Notes: generated by a model not told the origin, from the letters alone. A DNA stretch of 64,000 bases from Novipirellula aureliae (GCF_007860185.1 NZ_SJPY01000004.1:310001-374000); one strand, 5' to 3'; counted from the first letter of the stretch, positions 35,420 to 43,404 are shown. Numbers and translations: made by a program.

Positions 35420-35687
35420 GCTAGCCTGGATGATTCATGGGGCTTGCAAATTGTTTTGCTAACGTCTACGCCTTCAAGCGTTTACGTTCATTGCTCGAAA
35501 AACAGTCTGCGTCTTAGCCGTTTTGGCGTTAGCGGGCTGTCGATTTAATTGGTTTGACTCGACTTATTGTTTAACGCCAAGCCATAGGCGACCGCTTATG
35601 GAAAAGCTGACGCCTTCGGCTAAGCGTTAAACGATTAAATCAGCAGGCCGCTATCGCCAATACGGCTAATGAATCATCCGGGCTAGC
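35420..35687. repeat. Outer 19-bp inverted repeat around the second MITE-like copy
   Basis: GCTAGCCTGGATGATTCAT at 35420-35438 is repeated in inverted orientation at 35669-35687 with one mismatch (ATGAATCATCCGGGCTAGC). It encloses the element at 35514-35669 and follows directly on the broken integrase frame, so the structure is nested. Confidence 0.75.
35514..35669. mobile_element. MITE-like element, copy 2, imperfect terminal inverted repeats
   Basis: 156 bp with imperfect ~31-bp inverted ends (TTAGCCGTTTTGGCGTTAGC at left; right end TATCGCCAATACGGCTAA). The interior is nearly identical to copy 1 at 34344-34471 (TTGACTCGACTTATTGTTTA, CCATAGGCGACCGCTTA, CTGACGCCTTCGGCTAAGCG). The left homology with copy 1 extends into its flank (GCCGTTTTG), so the true left end may lie about a dozen bases outside the perfect repeat of copy 1. 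Confidence 0.8.
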
Positions 35688-35810
35688 CTGGGGCAGCAAT
35701 GGCAGTTGGCAAGAAAATATCGAATGATCGCAACGCTCGCGATTTCGTATTGTCAATTGAAATAGAATGGGTGTAGTAACCTTTTGCTCATCTCAGGGAA
35801 CTAAATCGCC

Positions 35811-36869
35811 ATGAAAACTCCGTACACGTTCTCACAACTGTTGTTGCCTCTCTTGCTCGTTTCGAATGCAATCGGAAAGGACGTTGAAAAACCGACCGGC
35901 ACCTACGCTAGCAGGATCACGGCCGCCGCCGTCCAAAACAAACAGATGCAAGGTGGACTCGTCCGAGTTACCTGGAGCGAAATGGAACCAAAGCCTGGCC
36001 AATTCAACTTCGATCCCATCGAAAAACAGGTGCGTCTTCTCAAGCCCACAATGAACTGGACCCTAGCCATCCACGGTGGCTGGACTTCCACGCAGGTCCC
36101 CGAAAACTCCGCTCAAGCATGGAGACGGCCTCGTTCCCTCTCACCCGATTGGCTTGTCTCCGACCTGCACGTCGAAACCTTCACAATGAACTTCCGCGGC
36201 AACCCTGTGCAGATGCCAAAATACTGGGATCCGCTCGTTCAAAAACGTCTAAAAGAGATGCTAAGCGCCGTCGGCAATCGATATCGATCCGACCAACGCT
36301 TGAAACTGATCTACGTACCCCAGATGACGAGCAACGGCACTGAAGGGCATTTCAACGGTGTCCCCACTCAAACACTGCTACAAGCCGCAGGCATCAACCC
36401 GCGCGACAAAGACGCGGAAAAGAAATTTGGCGACCTCTGGCTCAAAGCATCCGCTGAGACCACGCACAGTGTGCTCCAAGCCTTTCCCGGAAAAGCCGTT
36501 GCCTTCGAAGTCCACGAACTCTTTCACAGCATCGAAATTCCCACCCGTCTCATCAGCGAGTTCCAAAAGCCTCCGTATGAAAATCGCGTCGGCATCGGTA
36601 TGTGGTGGATCTCTGGCAAAACGGAGTATCAGGCCGATTTGATCCACCTCCTGAGCGACTACCAAGGAGACCTCTACGGCCAGGTTATCGGCCGCTCTGA
36701 CCAGCCAGATCGCTTTAAAGATCGTGACTATGCCTCGGTCTTCAAACAGGCAGAAGACCTCGGCATGCGATACATCGAACCCTGGAACTACGAATTCGAA
36801 AACCACACGTGCGACGAAGACCTACAGAAATTCAACATCTACTCCCGCTCCAAATTCACCACCCCGTAA
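35811..36869 (+). CDS. Secreted TIM-barrel glycosidase-like protein
   Basis: A 352-residue exported protein; signal peptide FSQLLLPLLLVSNAIG. The sequence VRVTWSEMEPKPGQFNFDPIEKQV resembles the start of GH42/GH5-like barrels, where a catalytic-domain loop reads 'W...EP.G.ydf'. Further barrel-like blocks are MNWTLAIHGG, LKLIYVPQMTSNGTEGHF, AVAFEVHELFHSIEIP and MRYIEPWNYEFEN. The catalytic acids are not assigned. It has an AGGGA ribosome-binding site near 35795. Codon choice (many C-ending codons such as CTC, CCC, ATC) differs from neighbours, which favour TTG and CGA. It sits between tRNA-Leu and tRNA-Met with mobile-element debris, so recent acquisition is likely. Confidence 0.6.
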   Translation: MKTPYTFSQLLLPLLLVSNAIGKDVEKPTGTYASRITAAAVQNKQMQGGLVRVTWSEMEPKPGQFNFDPIEKQVRLLKPTMNWTLAIHGGWTSTQVPENSAQAWRRPRSLSPDWLVSDLHVETFTMNFRGNPVQMPKYWDPLVQKRLKEMLSAVGNRYRSDQRLKLIYVPQMTSNGTEGHFNGVPTQTLLQAAGINPRDKDAEKKFGDLWLKASAETTHSVLQAFPGKAVAFEVHELFHSIEIPTRLISEFQKPPYENRVGIGMWWISGKTEYQADLIHLLSDYQGDLYGQVIGRSDQPDRFKDRDYASVFKQAEDLGMRYIEPWNYEFENHTCDEDLQKFNIYSRSKFTTP

Positions 36870-37055
36870 TCTCCTCCTCTTCGACTCGATCACGCGAGAA
36901 AAACGGCCATCACAAATTCGGTGGAGGGTGATTCGTAGCCGCTGCTTCGAGAAGAGGCCGGTTATGAAGCATGCATGGGCTAACGTCGAGAAGAAGTTTC
37001 AGCTGCCGGATTGGCCCAAAGCATCAAGGCTGCTGAAAAAACAGACCTAAAAAAA
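36870..37055 (+). other. Possible degenerate coding remnant
   Basis: The frame that encodes MKHAWANVEKKFQLPDWP and ends KASRLLKKQT at 37050 has a protein-like tail but no identifiable start and no recognised family. It could be the end of a lost mobile-element gene. Weak evidence. Confidence 0.2.
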
Positions 37056-37129
37056 TAGCGATGAGCGGACTCGAACCGCTGACCTAAGCCTTATGAAGAC
37101 TCCGCTCTAACCGACTGAGCTACATCGCC
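37056..37129 (-). tRNA. tRNA-Met (anticodon CAT), elongator-like
   Basis: 74-nt cloverleaf. Acceptor GGCGATG/CATCGCT with a G1-U72 wobble; D arm AGCTCAGTCGGTTAGAGC as in elongator tRNA-Met; anticodon loop TTCATAA; T arm AGCGG-TTCGAGT-CCGCT; discriminator A. A tRNA-Ile(CAU) cannot be ruled out by sequence alone; it is not an initiator because 1-72 is not a C-A mismatch and the anticodon stem lacks three G-C pairs. Confidence 0.9.
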
Positions 37130-37425
37130 TTATTTGTCGCCAGTCTAGCAAACCCTGAATTATCAGCCAATACGGGTTGTGATTTCGTTAATCCCGCCGG
37201 CGCTGAAGCGGGAATCTGCACCGCTAGGGAAGATTAACGGGGTTTTCGCTCGCGGGAATTGCATTGGCTCGGAGGTGGAAACCGCGCCGAGCCAAGATAG
37301 CCGGCAATCGATGCCGGTCAACCGTTGATCGATTGGTTGGTATTGCATAAACTCCCGCAAACCGCGAAACGCAGCGAGCTGCGTTGTTAGAAAATCTCTA
37401 TTTCATCCCCATCGAGTTTTGTGTC
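37130..37425. other. Intergenic stretch upstream of the glycosyltransferase
   Basis: About 300 bp with no supported gene. Short complementary G/C-rich blocks are present, but no clear promoter or terminator was identified. Confidence 0.45.
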
Positions 37426-38268
37426 ATGAATGCATCTTCTTCGGCACCTTCGTCGATGCCGCTCGAGCGGGATCTAAATGGACAAGAGGAATCAGGCGAA
37501 AACTTGAGTGCTGCTGATTTAGGCTCAGCAAAAGTCTTGGTAGGTGTTTGTACGTTCAACGAAGTCGCCAATATTGTCACCGTTGTCGAACGAATTCGGT
37601 CAGCACTTCCTGGCGCCGACATCTTGGTCGTTGACGATAACTCACCCGATGGCACCGCCAATGTGGTTCGCCAGCGATTTTCCAATTTGAATTCGGTGCA
37701 GGTCGAGGTGCGTGAAAACGAGCGTGGACTTGGTAGCGCGATCCTTCGAGCGGTGAACCACGCGATCGAGGGCGACTATGATTTCTTTATCAATTTGGAT
37801 GCTGACCTTAGCCACGATCCTACCGACTTGCCATCAATGCTCGGCCTCTCGATCTCATCCCCGGAAGTCGACGTGGTCATCGGGTCACGTTACGTTTCAG
37901 GGGGCCAAATTATCGGTTGGCCGTGGCAACGACGCTTGATGAGCCGAATGGTAAACCGCTTTGCAACGCTCTGTTTGCGGTTACCGGTCCGCGATTGCAG
38001 TGGTTCGATGCGTTGCTACCGAGTTGCCGCACTCAAACAAATCGACCAAAGTCGTTTGCGAAGTGAAGGCTATTCGCTGCTTGAGGAGTTATTGGTAGAG
38101 TTCAATCGTGACAACGCCGTGATGAAGGAGCTTCCGATTACGTTCACGGATCGTGAAGAGGGCGAAAGCAAGTTGACGATGACCGAAGCGTTTCGATCGA
38201 TCGGACAAATGGTTCGACTCAGTTTTTCATGTCTAGTCAAAACCCGACAAACCCAAAAGTATAGATAA
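37426..38268 (+). CDS. Family 2 glycosyltransferase, polyprenol-phosphate mannosyltransferase-like
   Basis: A 280-residue GT-A enzyme. Seen: VLVGVCTFNEVANIVTVVERI, the nucleotide/metal region DILVVDDNSPDGTA, GLGSAILRAVNHAI, the DxD-type NLDADLSHDP, IGSRYVSGG and a C-terminal region (MKELPITFTDREEGESKLTM) typical of dolichol/polyprenol-phosphate mannose synthases. It has no C-terminal membrane helices, so it is the single-domain form. The start is ATG 37426. rdgB begins four bases after its stop, so they probably form an operon. Confidence 0.85.
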   Translation: MNASSSAPSSMPLERDLNGQEESGENLSAADLGSAKVLVGVCTFNEVANIVTVVERIRSALPGADILVVDDNSPDGTANVVRQRFSNLNSVQVEVRENERGLGSAILRAVNHAIEGDYDFFINLDADLSHDPTDLPSMLGLSISSPEVDVVIGSRYVSGGQIIGWPWQRRLMSRMVNRFATLCLRLPVRDCSGSMRCYRVAALKQIDQSRLRSEGYSLLEELLVEFNRDNAVMKELPITFTDREEGESKLTMTEAFRSIGQMVRLSFSCLVKTRQTQKYR

Positions 38269-38271
38269 CGG

Positions 38272-38871
38272 ATGTTTGAAATAGTCGTCGGAACGAACAA
38301 TGCCAAGAAGTTGGTTGAACTGCGTCTGCTGTTGCCCGAGGATTCCATTCGGCTGTTAACGCTTGCGGAAATCCCTGGCTCGATCGATGTGGAAGAGAGC
38401 GGGGAAACGTTTGCCGAAAATGCTGCGATCAAAGCGACCGAGCAGGCAAAGCATTTGGGCCAGTGGGTCTTGGCGGAAGACAGCGGATTGACGGTCGACG
38501 CGCTCGGCGGACAACCCGGCGTTTATTCCGCTCGCTATGCAGGAGCTCACGGCGACGACGAAGCAAACAACGACAAATTGCTCGCCGAGTTGCAGGGCGT
38601 CCCTGACGAGCAGCGGTCCGCTTATTTCAATAGCTACCTGTGCTTGTCGGATCCGGCGGGCAAGGTAGTGCTCGAGTCGCATGCTCGCTGTGCGGGACGC
38701 ATCGCGCATGCTCGGCAAGGCAAGGCCGGTTTCGGCTACGACCCTTTGTTTATCATCCGCGAATATCATCGCACGTTTGGTGATCTCGACTTAACGGTCA
38801 AACGTGCAATCAGTCACCGCTCGCGGGCGCTGAGAAAATTGGTTCCGCAGCTATTGAAGCTGTGTGTTTAG
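38272..38871 (+). CDS. rdgB: XTP/dITP diphosphatase (Ham1/RdgB)
   Basis: A 199-residue house-cleaning nucleotide pyrophosphatase that removes inosine and xanthosine triphosphates from the pool. Motifs: IVVGTNNAKKLVELR (N-terminal TxNxxK), FAENAAIKA, LAEDSGLTVDALGGQPGVYS, GFGYDPLF and AISHRSRAL (the SHR signature) at the C-terminus. Length matches the family (~197). Four-base spacing after the glycosyltransferase. Confidence 0.93.
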   Translation: MFEIVVGTNNAKKLVELRLLLPEDSIRLLTLAEIPGSIDVEESGETFAENAAIKATEQAKHLGQWVLAEDSGLTVDALGGQPGVYSARYAGAHGDDEANNDKLLAELQGVPDEQRSAYFNSYLCLSDPAGKVVLESHARCAGRIAHARQGKAGFGYDPLFIIREYHRTFGDLDLTVKRAISHRSRALRKLVPQLLKLCV

Positions 38872-38879
38872 AAAACGAA

Positions 38880-38895
38880 ACAGGCTAGAAGCCTG
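38880..38895. terminator. Hairpin between convergent rdgB and hpnE
   Basis: ACAGGCT-AG-AAGCCTGT-like perfect palindrome (CAGGCT pairing with AGCCTG) nine bases after the rdgB stop and just beyond the hpnE stop. No strong T-run on either side, so termination is possible but weak. Confidence 0.45.
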
Positions 38896-38903
38896 TGTTA
38901 CCG

Positions 38904-40325
38904 TTATTCCACGATTAGCATTCTTGCCAACCAACTTTTAGACAAACCGCCATCTGGCTCAGGCGAGGCGAATCCAAAATACTGTGCCGCAGACGAAGCA
39001 GCTTGAATGCCGCTGATGACGGCTCCTTCCATCGTCGATGGCCATCCGGTTGCCGTCCAATCACCTGCGAGCGATAGCCACGGCAATCGCTCGCAACGCG
39101 AGCAAGGGCGGATCGCTTCGACGTCGGGGCGAATCGAAAAAACGGAAAAGGGGTCCGTCACGATGCGAGAGTGTTCTAGCCGTGCTTGCTTTGCAATCGG
39201 AAAGTGTCCCCCCAATTCCGAGATCACTTGATCGATCATCTCGTCTTTGCTCAACTCGCTGATTGAATAGGCTCCGCTGATGACGACTTGGTAATAGTGA
39301 TTTCTCGAGTCATTGCTGGTTCCTTCGAATGGTTGCCGAAAAACCCACTGGGCCAACCCGCCAATCAAAACGGCATGGGCAGACGTCATGATCGGCCGAT
39401 CAAACCAAAGATGGATGCCGGTGATCGGTGAAGAGGGGATGCTACGAATCGAATCGAGATTTGGAATGGCTTCGCTGATACCCGACGCATCGACGAGTCG
39501 ACCGAATGCGTGCCAGGGGACCGCACTGATAATTGCATCCGCTTTGATCAATTCGCCTGCCAGAGTTTCGACGCCGACAAGCAGCGGTCCCTCGGTGACG
39601 ATTCGCTTTACCGCAGACTGCGAGCGAAAATGGATGCCAGTCGCTTCGATCGCCTTGACCAAGTCGCAACCCAACCATTCGGACAAAGGTCGCTGTGGCA
39701 CGAGGACATCGGAGGCTCCTTTGGCAGCCGCGAAACCATCGACGAAAACCTTGCGTGCTGCGGCCATCGACGCATGGTCACAGGTGTCCCCCAAAGCACT
39801 GACGAGAATAACACTCCAAAAATCACGGATCGCATCGGCGGATTGGTTCTGCTGCTCGAGCCAATCGAGTGCGGTGACCGACTGCAGACGTTTCGTTGGG
39901 GTGCGGAACAAACGTCGCATGGCCGAACGAATTTGCTTTTTCGCTGAACAGCTAAGGTAGCGTTGCTGGCCAATCACTTTGGCCAGATGCAGCGGAGCGG
40001 GTAAAAAACGCGATGGCGAAAACTCACTGACTGGAAAAGCGGGGTGATAAAACTGCAGTCGTTCGTAACGGTTCATGGACCGCTCCAAACCACAGCGTGA
40101 CAACAGGCCGAGTAGGTTGGTGCAACATCCCATTGCGACATGTTGGCAATAATCGACGGCGTTTCCTGTTAGCGTATCGGTAAACGATCCGGCGCGGCCG
40201 CCAGCGATCCGCTTGGCTTCGAAGAGGGTGATCTTGATGCCGCTGCGGTCGACCCGAGCGAGTGTTTCGGCAGCGGAAAGGCCTGCTAATCCGGCGCCGA
40301 TGATCACGACATGCCTAGTACTCAT
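38904..40325 (-). CDS. hpnE: Hydroxysqualene dehydroxylase HpnE
   Basis: A 473-residue FAD-dependent amine-oxidase/phytoene-desaturase-like enzyme; with HpnC and HpnD it converts farnesyl diphosphate to squalene, HpnE doing the reductive removal of the hydroxyl. The FAD-binding motif is VVIIGAGLAGLSAAETLAR, then FEAKRIAGGRAGSF, and a C-terminal FAD block SLAGDWTATGWPSTMEGAVISG. The start is ATG 40325, whose ATGA overlaps the hpnD stop TGA by four bases. An upstream in-frame extension only overlaps hpnD. A carotenoid desaturase is the alternative, but the hpnC/hpnD neighbours favour HpnE. Confidence 0.88.
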   Translation of the reverse strand: MSTRHVVIIGAGLAGLSAAETLARVDRSGIKITLFEAKRIAGGRAGSFTDTLTGNAVDYCQHVAMGCCTNLLGLLSRCGLERSMNRYERLQFYHPAFPVSEFSPSRFLPAPLHLAKVIGQQRYLSCSAKKQIRSAMRRLFRTPTKRLQSVTALDWLEQQNQSADAIRDFWSVILVSALGDTCDHASMAAARKVFVDGFAAAKGASDVLVPQRPLSEWLGCDLVKAIEATGIHFRSQSAVKRIVTEGPLLVGVETLAGELIKADAIISAVPWHAFGRLVDASGISEAIPNLDSIRSIPSSPITGIHLWFDRPIMTSAHAVLIGGLAQWVFRQPFEGTSNDSRNHYYQVVISGAYSISELSKDEMIDQVISELGGHFPIAKQARLEHSRIVTDPFSVFSIRPDVEAIRPCSRCERLPWLSLAGDWTATGWPSTMEGAVISGIQAASSAAQYFGFASPEPDGGLSKSWLARMLIVE

Positions 40326-41296
40326 CTTGTTTGTATTTCGATCGGCGGGACCGGCATCCGGCGAAACCGCATCGGCAAAAAATGCTGAACGCCCAAGCCG
40401 AGTCGGTCGACGGCGGACAAGCAAATTCGCCGCGAAACGACCGCGGATGGATTCTCTTCGATTCGGGTCAATAGTCGTCGATACGTTCGCCACATCATGC
40501 TAAACATCGGTCGCCCATCGTCACTAAGCGAATCCCAAACCCCCCAACCGGAGTTGAATAGTTTTTTCGCTCGTTGAATTTCGTCTTGGATTAAACACAG
40601 CAAGCGATCATCGGCTCGCGGATGCAAAAGATCGTCTTCACACAATCCATGTTGCTGGTAATGTTGCCTGGGCAGATAGATCCGTCCGCGGCGCGCGTCC
40701 TCGGCAATATCGCGAAGTACATTGGTCATTTGGAAAGCCAAACCGCAATCGATCGCCGCCTCGGTTGGCAGCGGTTCATTGAACTCCCAAATATGTAGGC
40801 ACGCCAAGCCGACAGCTGATGCAACGAGGTAACAGTAATGCTCGAGTTGCTCGTAGGTATCGAACCGCGTTTTTTGTTGGTCCGCTAAAACGCCATCAAT
40901 GATTTCCAGGAGGTAGCGGGAAGGGATCTGGTAACGCGCAGCTGCGTGTCGGATGGCTGGTAGAACCGCGTTTGCTTTCGCTGGCAGCACCTCCATCCAC
41001 TGAGACCCCTTGGCGTCGGGCAAGTCGGGGAGCGTGATAGTTTGCGATTCGGAATCGCCCATCAGATTCAGCGCCGTAGTATGTCGCCACCAATCAAGCC
41101 AGCGAGTTCGTAATGCAGTCGGCTCACCGCAATCGCCCACATCGTCGGTAATCCGAGCGAATGCATAGAGTGCAACCATCGCGTCACGTTTTGGCGGAGG
41201 CAGCAGCCAAAACGAGCGGTAGAAATTGCTACCACTTTGGCGAGAAATGCGGCGTGCAAAGCGATAGCTGGCAGCGACGGATTGATCGGCGTTCAT
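40322..41296 (-). CDS. hpnD: Presqualene diphosphate synthase HpnD
   Basis: A 324-residue squalene/phytoene synthase-family enzyme joining two farnesyl diphosphates. Motifs: SNFYRSFWLLPPPKRDAMVALYAF, first Asp-rich TDDVGD, second LRDIAEDARRGRIYLP. The start is ATG 41296 (MNADQSVAAS). The reading frame extends further upstream but that part translates the dispersed repeat at 41328-41450. ATGA overlap with hpnE indicates coupling. Confidence 0.88.
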   Translation of the reverse strand: MNADQSVAASYRFARRISRQSGSNFYRSFWLLPPPKRDAMVALYAFARITDDVGDCGEPTALRTRWLDWWRHTTALNLMGDSESQTITLPDLPDAKGSQWMEVLPAKANAVLPAIRHAAARYQIPSRYLLEIIDGVLADQQKTRFDTYEQLEHYCYLVASAVGLACLHIWEFNEPLPTEAAIDCGLAFQMTNVLRDIAEDARRGRIYLPRQHYQQHGLCEDDLLHPRADDRLLCLIQDEIQRAKKLFNSGWGVWDSLSDDGRPMFSMMWRTYRRLLTRIEENPSAVVSRRICLSAVDRLGLGVQHFLPMRFRRMPVPPIEIQTR

Positions 41297-41299
41297 AAT

Positions 41300-41327
41300 G
41301 TAGGAGGATAGCCGTAAGGCTAGTCCT
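41300..41327 (-). repeat. Small hairpin upstream of hpnD with nearby GTAG
   Basis: Plus-strand reading: GTAG at about 41300, then GGATAGCC-GTAA-GGCTAGTCC with one unpaired base. It separates hpnD from the dispersed repeat copy B. Confidence 0.4.
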
Positions 41328-41450
41328 TTGTCACCGCTTGATTTTGGGCTTGGCCAAAGAGTGACTGGGGCATCTTGCCGCAGTAAGCTGCGACTGGAAG
41401 TCACAGCCACAAAAGATGCTTACCCTCATTCTTTGTTGCGACCAAGCACT
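41328..41450 (-). repeat. ~120-bp dispersed repeat, copy B, after hpnC stop
   Basis: Minus-strand copy of the element at 6657-6777. On the minus strand it starts about 4 bp after the hpnC stop (41454) and ends about 30 bp before the hpnD start, so it fills the hpnC-hpnD gap in the sense orientation. Its hairpin is GGCA-AGA-TGCC where copy A has GGGGC-GAT-GCCCC. Confidence 0.85.
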
Positions 41451-41453
41451 TGC

Positions 41454-42302
41454 CTACCAAAAATGCTTCAGCACCAAACGTATTTGCGTTCTTTTGCTAA
41501 CCGTTGGCCGTTGTTTCAAGACATCGAAATCGATTTTTCGAATCGCAGAGATCGTTGCCAGGCCGCCGCCGATGAACAGGCTCAAATTTCGGCCCAGCCA
41601 CTTAGGCACCCGAGATATGATCGTTTGTCCATCCAAGAAATACTGTTCGGCCCGGTTGCATTCGCTGACAAGCAGTTGCCGTAGCGGTGCCACGGTCGTG
41701 GGCAACCGGAGCATCGCATCGTCGACGCCGAACCGCTCCATTTGGTCATTGGGCAAGTAAACTCGGCCGATAGCAAAATCGCGAGCAACATCTTGCCAGA
41801 AATTCACTAATTGTAGGCCTGTACAGATTTTATCGGAAAACGCCACGTTTTCGTCGCTGGCGGCATCCGCAAGTCGCAAGACGATTCGGCCAACTGGATT
41901 CGCACTTCGTTGACAATAACATAGAAGTTCTTCAAAATCGCGAAAACGTGTTTCGAGTTGGTCTTGGCGAAAAGCGCAGAGCAAGTCATTGAACGGTTGT
42001 TGATCGAGATGAAAGTCCTCGACGGTTTGGTGCAGAGCAGGAAACAGCCCACCCGGCGGATGGCCGGCGAAGGTGGCATCGAGTGAAGTTTGAAATTGAG
42101 CGAGCTGCTTCAAGGCTGATTCGGGTGAATCGGACTCATCGGCCAGATCATCAGCGGTGCGGCAAAAAGCGTAGACATTCACAAACGGTTGGCGGTAACG
42201 ACGCGGCAGCAGCAAGCGGCTGACAAGGAAGTTTTCGTAATGCGAATTGGCAATCTTTCGGCATAGCTTCTCCGAGTTCGCAAGGTCGCCCGAAACGGTC
42301 AT
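41454..42302 (-). CDS. hpnC: Hydroxysqualene synthase HpnC
   Basis: A 282-residue squalene/phytoene synthase-family enzyme that hydrolyses presqualene diphosphate to hydroxysqualene. Motifs: IANSHYENFLVSRLLLPRR, first Asp-rich FCRTADDLADE, LCYCQRSANPVG and second FWQDVARDFAIGRVYLP. The start is ATG 42302 (MTVSGDLANSEKL); a TTG 24 bases upstream is in frame. First gene of hpnC-hpnD-hpnE, divergent from ispH with ~80 bp between the starts, which must hold both promoters. Confidence 0.87.
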   Translation of the reverse strand: MTVSGDLANSEKLCRKIANSHYENFLVSRLLLPRRYRQPFVNVYAFCRTADDLADESDSPESALKQLAQFQTSLDATFAGHPPGGLFPALHQTVEDFHLDQQPFNDLLCAFRQDQLETRFRDFEELLCYCQRSANPVGRIVLRLADAASDENVAFSDKICTGLQLVNFWQDVARDFAIGRVYLPNDQMERFGVDDAMLRLPTTVAPLRQLLVSECNRAEQYFLDGQTIISRVPKWLGRNLSLFIGGGLATISAIRKIDFDVLKQRPTVSKRTQIRLVLKHFW

Positions 42303-42383
42303 AGGGGACGCTGTTTTGGTTGGCAAAGGTTTACGACGAAACCAAGAGTTTAAACAATTGGCAATGAAAAGAGTACGCGACTT

Positions 42384-43340
42384 ATGAAAATCATCTTAGC
42401 GGCACCTCGAGGATTTTGTGCCGGGGTTCACATGGCGATCGATTCGCTTCGTTTGACCCTGCAAAAGTTTGGGCCACCGGTCTATGTTTACCACGAAATC
42501 GTCCACAACAAGTATGTCGTTGACTTTTTCCGCGACAAGGGTGCCGTGTTTGTGGAAAGCATCGAAGAGGTCCCCGAGGGCAGCGTGCTGCTGTTTTCCG
42601 CACACGGTGTCTCACCTGAAACCCGCCAAGCAGCCAAAGCCAGAAATCTCAATGCCCTCGATGCCACATGCCCGCTGGTGACGAAGGTTCACCTCGAAGC
42701 GATCAAGTACGCCAAAGCAGGTTACACGATCTTTCTAATTGGCCATGAAGGACATGACGAAGTGATCGGCACGATGGGCGAGGCACCGGAAGCGATCCTC
42801 TTGATCGAAGACGAGGATGACGTTGACGCCATCGAAGTTGCTGATGATACAAAACTTGCCTTTTTGACTCAGACCACCTTGAGTGTTGACGATGCAACGC
42901 GGATTATCCAGAAATTGCGGCAGCGGTTTCCGAACATTCAAAGTCCGCCAAAAGGCGATATTTGCTATGCAACCCAAAACCGCCAAGAAGCGGTTAGCAA
43001 ACTATCAAGTCATGCAGATGTGATTGTTGTTCTGGGTAGCCAAAACAGCAGCAATAGCCAACGGCTCCGCCAACTCGGTGGGGCGAACGACAAACCAGCC
43101 TTCCTTGTCGACGGCCCAAGTGATTTAGACAAAGACTTTTTCAAAGATGCTCAAACGGTATTGATCACGGCCGGCGCAAGTGCGCCCGAATCGGTCGTGC
43201 AAGCAACCATCGATTGGTTGGTGGAAAGGTTTGATGCGACGGTCGAGGTCCACGAAGTACGTGAGGAGAATGTCGAGTTTCCACTGCCGAAGCCACTAAG
43301 AGCATTTGCTGATGAAGTGCGCAAGGCGACTTCGCCGTAA
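42384..43340 (+). CDS. ispH: 4-hydroxy-3-methylbut-2-enyl diphosphate reductase
   Basis: A 318-residue [4Fe-4S] enzyme, last step of the MEP pathway giving IPP and DMAPP. Conserved cysteines: C12 in APRGFCAGVHMAID, Cys in LDATCPLVTKVH, Cys in KGDICYATQNRQ. Also HEIVHNKYVV, LIGHEGHDEVIGTMGEAP and ITAGASAPESVVQ. Length matches the family (~316). The start is ATG 42384. Its position beside hpnCDE puts precursor supply next to squalene formation. Confidence 0.95.
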   Translation: MKIILAAPRGFCAGVHMAIDSLRLTLQKFGPPVYVYHEIVHNKYVVDFFRDKGAVFVESIEEVPEGSVLLFSAHGVSPETRQAAKARNLNALDATCPLVTKVHLEAIKYAKAGYTIFLIGHEGHDEVIGTMGEAPEAILLIEDEDDVDAIEVADDTKLAFLTQTTLSVDDATRIIQKLRQRFPNIQSPPKGDICYATQNRQEAVSKLSSHADVIVVLGSQNSSNSQRLRQLGGANDKPAFLVDGPSDLDKDFFKDAQTVLITAGASAPESVVQATIDWLVERFDATVEVHEVREENVEFPLPKPLRAFADEVRKATSP

Positions 43341-43342
43341 GG

Positions 43343-43404
43343 ACACGTGGCCTAGGCTTCCAGCCTGGGGGGCGTCCCCAGCCTGGGAAGCCTAGGCCAC
43401 GTGT
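43343..43404. repeat. Long palindrome after ispH
   Basis: ACACGTGGCCTAGGCTTCC... pairs with its complement at 43376-43404 over ~28 bp with one bulge and a GGCGT loop. No T-run follows. It lies three bases after the ispH stop and could stall or protect the transcript end, or be a dispersed palindromic unit. Confidence 0.8.

Noticed and set aside
40326-40493. Upstream extension of HpnE
   Set aside because: It lies entirely within hpnD in another frame, and the FAD motif begins right after ATG 40325.
41297-41410. Upstream extension of HpnD
   Set aside because: It translates the dispersed repeat copy B; the same peptide pattern occurs after the unrelated kinase gene at 6697.
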